Part shown: positions 5,477-9,225 of the stretch, one piece after another
Layout: each line of letters starts with the position of its first letter
How positions within the stretch are numbered: position 1 is the stretch's first letter
Assembly: GCA_945833895.1 (NCBI GenBank)
Contig: CAMAGQ010000059.1
Span: 1 to 9,225 of the forward strand
From: an uncultured bacterium
GTDB lineage: Bacteria; Cyanobacteriota; Vampirovibrionia; Gastranaerophilales; Gastranaerophilaceae
DNA length: 9,225 nt
Reading direction: 5' to 3'
Made by a program: the position numbers and the translations under genes
Notes under the pieces: generated by a model
Seen by the model: the letters and a program-made list of their open reading frames with translations, nothing else
Told to the model about the DNA's origin: nothing
Database searches by the model: none

Positions 5477-6313
5477 TTATAAAGATTTTTCAAAAAGTTC
5501 CACGGTGTTAAGCATGAGCGATGTTATTGTCATCGGGCCGACACCGCCCGGAACAGGTGAGATGTATGATGCAATTTGGGATGCACTTTCAAAGTCAACG
5601 TCTCCGCGGGTTTTCCCGTTCTCATCTTTGAATATCCCAACATCTACAATCACGCAATCGTTTTTTAACATTTCCCCTTTTATAATATTTTTCCCCACTG
5701 CAGAAACAACAATGTCTGCAGTTTTTATTATATCTGTAAGATTTTTTGTCCTGCTGTGACATACCGTTACTGTTGCGTTTTCGTTTAGCATCATCTGTGA
5801 AAGCGGTCTGCCCACAATGTTCGACCTTCCCACAATGACAACGTGTTTCCCTTCTATTTCAATGTCATATTCTTTTAATAAAAGAATTATTCCTTTCGGA
5901 GTGCAAGGGTACACTGTCGGAATTTCGCCCGAGAAAAGTTTTCCGAAGTTATACGGAGTAAATCCGTCAACGTCTTTTTCGGGAGAAATCGTATTCATAA
6001 CGTTTTCCTTTGAAATATGTTCAGGAAGCGGTAATTGAACCAAAATCGCCGTGACCGATTTATCTGCGTTTAATTCCTTAATTTTGTCCAGAAGTTCTTT
6101 TTCTGTAATATTTGCAGGGTATTGAATTACGCTTGAAATTATTCCGAGTTTTTCGGCAGTTTTTTTCTTGTTGTTTACATAAATTTTACTCGCAGGATTT
6201 TCTCCGACCAAAATTACAACAAGTTTCGGTTTCGTTTCAAAATTATCAATTTTTAATTTCAATTCCGAAAGTATTTTATCTCTTAATTTTTTGCCATCTA
6301 ATATTACTGCCAT
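5477..6313 (-). CDS. folD: FolD: methylenetetrahydrofolate dehydrogenase / methenyltetrahydrofolate cyclohydrolase
   Basis: Bifunctional cytoplasmic enzyme. It oxidises 5,10-methylene-THF to 5,10-methenyl-THF with NAD(P)+ and hydrolyses that to 10-formyl-THF for purine and fMet-tRNA synthesis. The 278-aa length is normal. The catalytic-domain motifs are present: GENPASKIYVNNKKK (37-51) with the Tyr45 and Lys49 pair, VQLPLP (92-97), DVDGF (114-118) and PCTPKGI (136-142). The nucleotide-binding domain has VVIVGRSNIVGRP (158-170), and the closing motif PVPGGVGPMT is at 253-262. No key residue is missing. The ATG follows AGAGGG; the site overlaps the TAG stop of the CooC-like gene, and the two genes are 7 nt apart, so translation is probably coupled. 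The far end nearly touches the convergent gene at 5469 and shows no hairpin terminator. Confidence 0.97.
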   Translation of the reverse strand: MAVILDGKKLRDKILSELKLKIDNFETKPKLVVILVGENPASKIYVNNKKKTAEKLGIISSVIQYPANITEKELLDKIKELNADKSVTAILVQLPLPEHISKENVMNTISPEKDVDGFTPYNFGKLFSGEIPTVYPCTPKGIILLLKEYDIEIEGKHVVIVGRSNIVGRPLSQMMLNENATVTVCHSRTKNLTDIIKTADIVVSAVGKNIIKGEMLKNDCVIVDVGIFKDENGKTRGDVDFESASQIASYISPVPGGVGPMTITSLMLNTVELFEKSL

Positions 6314-6320
6314 TTGCCCT

Positions 6321-7073
6321 CTATTGTTTTACTTGTGGTAAATTCAACCTAAAATAGAACTCTTTTATTGCCTGTTGAACAATTTCAGAATCTTTTGTAA
6401 TAGAATTTTCTTTCAGACTTTCATCAAACGGGATTACGCCAAGAACCTCCAAGTCGTTCTGTTTTAAAAATTCATAGACAGACGAAAGGTCATTGCTGTT
6501 AACCTTATTCAAAACAACCCCTAATTGATTGCCTGCTGCGTATTTTGCACTAAATTCCTCAATTCTTTTTGCAAGATGTACCGATTCTTCCGTCGGTTTT
6601 GCGACGATAATTGCGGTGTCAATTTCGACATCTACAAGTTGATTGAGGTATTTCAAATCAAATTCGCAATCGAAAATAACAATGTCGTATTGATTGATAA
6701 TTTTAGAAACCGCATCGTTTATTAGTTTTGTCACAGGACATCTGCAATCTTTTGAACCGACAAGCCAAGAAACAATGATATCAACGTTTTCCTCTAACGA
6801 AACGATAATATCTTCCATTGCCCAGTCGATAAATTCCTGTTTTGTCATATCGTCGGGAATTCCTGTTTTATATTCGTGTTTCCCGCTTCTGATACCGTAA
6901 ATCGTATTTCTTATATCCAGCCCGAAACTGTGTCCGAGTTCGCCTGCTAAATCATTATCAAATAAGAGAATAGATTTATCGGGAAACATTTCTCTGAAAA
7001 TTCTTGCGAAAGCCTTTACTATTGTTGTTTTTCCGCTTCCGCCTTTTCCTGTAATAGCCAGTTTTACTGTCAA
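6321..7073 (-). CDS. CooC-like P-loop ATPase (nickel-insertion family)
   Basis: A 250-aa MinD/SIMIBI-class ATPase. The deviant Walker A motif GKGGSGKTT (9-17) includes the signature Lys10. DNDLAGELGHSFGL (39-52) matches the family's DADPNxNLxxxLG segment. Cys110-Arg-Cys112 falls where CooC proteins carry their CxC metal-binding pair, followed by Pro as in CYCP. In known members this ATPase dimerises through that pair and delivers nickel to carbon monoxide dehydrogenase. The switch II region reads DCEFDLKYL (135-143) where CooC has DMEAGIEHL: Asp and Glu are kept but the Gly is Asp139. The start is TTG (7071-7073); GAGGA at 7081-7085 lies 7 nt upstream and the product then begins MTVKLAITGKGG, as expected. 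It heads a two-gene operon with folD. No CODH or acetyl-CoA synthase gene is in the window, so the client is unknown. Confidence 0.82.
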   Translation of the reverse strand: MTVKLAITGKGGSGKTTIVKAFARIFREMFPDKSILLFDNDLAGELGHSFGLDIRNTIYGIRSGKHEYKTGIPDDMTKQEFIDWAMEDIIVSLEENVDIIVSWLVGSKDCRCPVTKLINDAVSKIINQYDIVIFDCEFDLKYLNQLVDVEIDTAIIVAKPTEESVHLAKRIEEFSAKYAAGNQLGVVLNKVNSNDLSSVYEFLKQNDLEVLGVIPFDESLKENSITKDSEIVQQAIKEFYFRLNLPQVKQ

Positions 7074-7304
7074 ACCTATTTCCTCATCTCATATTTATAT
7101 ACAATCTGTATTTCCAGTTTCTCATCAATGTATCATTTAGTCAACTTTAAATTCTTTACTATCAAAAGGTTAGGCTGTGTTTTTGTGTTTAATTTGCTTA
7201 ATATTTGTTAATATTTTGAGATTTTAAGGCATTTTTTTAAATCAAAAAAACTTTATTAGAATATAACACGTTTTATATGGGGAAAAATTAAGAAAGGAAA
7301 AACT
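7074..7304. other. Divergent intergenic spacer
   Basis: An AT-rich spacer between the CooC-like gene (minus) and the gene at 7305 (plus). It must hold both promoters. On the plus strand TATAAC at 7262-7267 is a good -10 (5 of 6), but no -35 lies at proper distance. On the minus strand a TATATAAAT stretch lies about 20 nt upstream of the ribosome binding site, also without a convincing -35. I see no strong inverted repeat or operator. Confidence 0.4.
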
Positions 7305-7967
7305 ATGGGGAACGGATTAACAGTAGATTCATTAAAAGTGCAGCAAGCAAATTATTTGAAAGAATTAGGTGACATTAATCAACTTACACCGGAGCAAAAA
7401 GCAAAATTTGACGAAATTCTTAAAAAATATTACACACCTAAAAAAGATGCTGATACTACGTATGTTACCGATAAAAACGGTAGACTAAGAGAAGGTCAAG
7501 TTGTTACAAAAGAACCTCAAACATTTTTGGATAGAATTCAACGCAAACCTGAAAAAGACCTTGCAAAAGTAAAAAAAGCACAAGTTCAAAAATTCTTGCA
7601 AAACATTGCAGCATTGGGTTTGGATTTAAAAATTGAAGACATTATGACAAAAAATGGTACACTAAATCCTAACTTTAAAGTTGATGAAAAAGGAAATATC
7701 AGTTTTAGAAATGTTAAAGCATTTTTAAACGATAAAGCACCGAAATATTTTGAAACAAATAACGGCGAATGGGCAATGGAAACTTCGGCAAAATTTCTGC
7801 CATCTATTTCACTTATCAAAGATTTGCCTGACGGATTTAAGATTGACAAACCGGATAGAGATAAATTGGTGAGAATTTTACCATATTATCCTGACAAAGA
7901 TAAAGTAGTAGTTGAACCAAAACCATATTATCTGGAACAAGATAATGTAGAATTGAAATATTTGTAA
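7305..7967 (+). CDS. Lys-rich soluble protein of unknown function
   Basis: A 220-aa protein I do not recognise. It has no signal peptide, membrane segment or cysteine, and is rich in Lys and Asp. The N-terminal part (about 7-41) looks like two short helices, with LTPEQKAKFDEILKKYY at 27-43. A polar linker with DKNGR (56-60) follows. About 84-112 looks helical (AQVQKFLQNIAALGLDLKIED), and NPNFKVDEKGNISFRNVKAFL (121-141) could be a short beta-hairpin then a helix. The C-terminal 25 residues have repeated Pro and Tyr (LPYYP, KPYYL). An AAAGGA ribosome binding site precedes the ATG. It is a single gene, divergent from the CooC-like operon and closed by a hairpin about 50 bp after its stop. The codon pattern is AT-rich like the rest, and the frame is clean, so I take it as real. 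Confidence 0.72.
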   Translation: MGNGLTVDSLKVQQANYLKELGDINQLTPEQKAKFDEILKKYYTPKKDADTTYVTDKNGRLREGQVVTKEPQTFLDRIQRKPEKDLAKVKKAQVQKFLQNIAALGLDLKIEDIMTKNGTLNPNFKVDEKGNISFRNVKAFLNDKAPKYFETNNGEWAMETSAKFLPSISLIKDLPDGFKIDKPDRDKLVRILPYYPDKDKVVVEPKPYYLEQDNVELKYL

Positions 7968-8019
7968 AACAGGTTAATATTTCAGTTTTAAGAAGATAAT
8001 CTGTAAATATTCACTAAAA

Positions 8020-8062
8020 AACTTAAACCCTAAAACTATAACAGTTTTAGGGTTTAAAAGTT
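8020..8062. terminator. Probable bidirectional intrinsic terminator
   Basis: A perfect 13-bp stem pairs 8025-8037 (AAACCCTAAAACT) with 8043-8055 around a 5-nt loop, and it extends by AACTT/AAGTT with a 2-nt bulge. On the minus strand it is followed by a run of T (from the A-run at 8015-8021), fitting the end of the parvulin gene. On the plus strand the T-run is weak (TTCTTT). It lies between two convergent genes. Confidence 0.75.
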
Positions 8063-8081
8063 CTTTGAAATGGTTCAAATA

Positions 8082-8468
8082 TTACCTTTTGGCGGTTGTT
8101 TTTATAATATGCCAGCCAAACTGAGTTCCCACAGGGTCGGAAATTTCGCCGACTTTCAGGTCAAATGCGGTATCTGCAAATTGCTGAACCATTTGCTTTC
8201 TGTTGAAATATCCCAAATCTCCGCCTTTTTGACCTGACGGACACAGTGAATATTTTTCTGCGGCTTCTTCAAAAGTAATATTTCCGCTTTCTATATCTTT
8301 TTTAATTTGAACAGCTTCTTTGCGGGTTTTCACAAGAACGTGGCTTGCTCTGACTTCATAAATATCCGCGTTCGGACTCAAAAAACGTTCCACAGCACCT
8401 GAAGCGAATACGCTTGAACCCATTAATAATACAGCAAATGTTATGATTAAATTTAATACTTTCTTCAT
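8082..8468 (-). CDS. Exported parvulin-type peptidyl-prolyl isomerase
   Basis: A 128-aa rotamase made of a signal peptide plus a single parvulin domain. The signal peptide has MKK, a hydrophobic core to about residue 16, and likely cleavage after VFA at residue 22. The domain spans about 39-126. It keeps the parvulin active-site set: His43 (ASHVLVKT), Cys76 (SLCPSG), Met93 and Phe97 (KQMVQQF), Phe117 and His120 (TQFGWHII), with KGGDLGYF at 81-88. It closely follows the single-domain PpiC layout of E. coli, but with an export signal. It should help proline-limited folding of proteins outside the cytoplasmic membrane. There are no SurA-like chaperone domains. A strong AGGAGG lies 5 nt before the ATG. 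It begins 43 nt after the exported-protein gene at 8512, so the two are probably one operon. Confidence 0.93.
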   Translation of the reverse strand: MKKVLNLIITFAVLLMGSSVFASGAVERFLSPNADIYEVRASHVLVKTRKEAVQIKKDIESGNITFEEAAEKYSLCPSGQKGGDLGYFNRKQMVQQFADTAFDLKVGEISDPVGTQFGWHIIKTTAKR

Positions 8469-8511
8469 TTTTCCTCCTATTTATCTATATTTTAAACTAT
8501 AAACGAAAAAT

Positions 8512-9174
8512 TTAAAGTTGTATAGTTCGCAAGACGAAATAATACTTAAAATCACCCCAGTAGACAATAAGAGAGATGAAATTATTATCAAGGTCAGAGG
8601 CTTCAAGGTAAGTGTCAGGAATTACCCGACGCTTTGAACTGTCAAAATGCTTGCCGACAAAACGAAGTGCCTTTTCACGTATAATCTGAACTTTTGTCAT
8701 TTTTACCTGCGGAAGATTATTTTTGTAAAAACCGGGCGGAACAACATCTTGCTTGTAACAAGGGATAATATATTTAATCCTTCCCGCTTCTTTAAACAGA
8801 ATATACCACTTGCCGTCGTGTTCACGCGGGGTTAGAAGATAATAACCGGGTTCAATGGCAATTGTTTTGAAGTATAGCGGTGAAGTCAGCCTGAATAACG
8901 GGTAAGGCGACCATGTTGAATTCATTGTGTCCTGATACTCACCGGGGTCAATGTTGTGCATATACTTAAACTCAGGCACAGGCATCTGTCGATACTGCTC
9001 CTCAATATCAACATCCCACGGAAACTCGTCCTCTCCGAGTTCATCTTTATCGACATCAGCGGGATAAGAAGTTTCCTTTGCCGCTTTCGGTGCTTTTTTC
9101 GCCGCAAACACAGGCATGGCAAGGTTAAATATGCAAAATATCGCAATTAATAAATAGGTGAATAACTTCTTCAT
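8512..9174 (-). CDS. Exported protein of unknown function
   Basis: A 220-aa protein I do not recognise. The signal peptide is clear: MKK, hydrophobic residues 5-20, and likely cleavage after VFA at residue 24. The mature N-terminus (25-60) is Lys/Ala-rich, then acidic. The body (about 85-220) is rich in aromatic residues and beta-like: PLYFKTIAIEPGYYLLTP (99-116), GKWYILFKEAGRIKYIIPCY (121-140) and, at the end, FISLIVYWGDFKYYFVLR (199-216). This suggests a beta-sheet domain in the periplasm or on the cell surface. There is one cysteine in the mature part (Cys139). No good ribosome binding site is seen before the ATG, but the signal peptide supports this start. It is the first gene of a pair with the parvulin, which may help fold it. 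The region 9175-9225 is AT-rich and shows no convincing promoter. Confidence 0.75.
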   Translation of the reverse strand: MKKLFTYLLIAIFCIFNLAMPVFAAKKAPKAAKETSYPADVDKDELGEDEFPWDVDIEEQYRQMPVPEFKYMHNIDPGEYQDTMNSTWSPYPLFRLTSPLYFKTIAIEPGYYLLTPREHDGKWYILFKEAGRIKYIIPCYKQDVVPPGFYKNNLPQVKMTKVQIIREKALRFVGKHFDSSKRRVIPDTYLEASDLDNNFISLIVYWGDFKYYFVLRTIQL

Positions 9175-9225
9175 ACTATGATTTTAATATTTATTTTCAG
9201 AAAATCAATCATGTAAATTTTCTGT

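Noticed and set aside
8922..9146. Minus-strand frame of 74 aa and plus-strand frames over the same region
   Set aside because: They overlap the signal peptide and N-terminal region of the exported protein gene in other frames and have Arg/Leu-rich shadow composition.
1..9225. CRISPR array, toxin-antitoxin, restriction or phage defence genes
   Set aside because: No regular spaced repeats and no protein with such motifs were seen on either strand.

Overview
The window is AT-rich bacterial chromosome with short intergenic gaps and mostly GAGGT- or AGGAGG-type ribosome binding sites. The gene mix is a flagellar rod cluster, a tRNA-Leu, FolD next to a CooC-like ATPase, a parvulin, and several short unfamiliar exported or coiled-coil proteins. 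The divergence of the flagellar proteins and the style of the unfamiliar ones suggest an uncultured gut bacterium, with non-photosynthetic Cyanobacteria relatives (Vampirovibrionia/Gastranaerophilales) my best guess. This rests on general resemblance, not on a marker gene.

Layout. Positions 1-150 hold a nested palindromic intergenic repeat. Two minus-strand accessory genes follow: a membrane-anchored protein with a ribosomal L7/L12 C-terminal-like domain (about 292-633) and a secreted Cys-rich protein (647-1075). Upstream of them lie tRNA-Leu(GAG) (1121-1201) and its probable promoter. Positions 1295-4656 form one compact minus-strand operon, in transcription order: two FlgF/FlgG-family rod/hook proteins, flgB, flgC and a DUF3137-like membrane protein. 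Its probable promoter, near 4758-4785, abuts a MITE-like palindromic element at about 4793-5026. A small coiled-coil protein (5140-5469, plus strand) converges on folD (5477-6313, minus). folD is the second gene of a two-gene operon led by a CooC-like P-loop ATPase (6321-7073). A 230-bp divergent spacer precedes a plus-strand gene of unknown function (7305-7967). That gene is separated by a probable bidirectional terminator (about 8020-8062) from a minus-strand pair: an exported protein of unknown function (8512-9174) and an exported parvulin prolyl isomerase (8082-8468).

How the genes work together. FlgB, FlgC and the two FlgF/G-like proteins are axial rod or hook-base components exported by the flagellar type III system. 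FolD supplies one-carbon-loaded tetrahydrofolates. Its tight coupling to a CooC-like ATPase recalls acetyl-CoA-pathway gene neighbourhoods, but no CODH or acetyl-CoA synthase gene is present here. The parvulin and its upstream partner probably act outside the cytoplasmic membrane.

No complete new defence or mobile system is visible. The most unusual points are the apparent AUA start of the membrane-anchored L12-like protein, the covarying nested palindrome at the left end, the MITE-like element against the flagellar promoter, and the CooC-like/FolD pair. All comparisons to families are from memory of motifs; no search was run.
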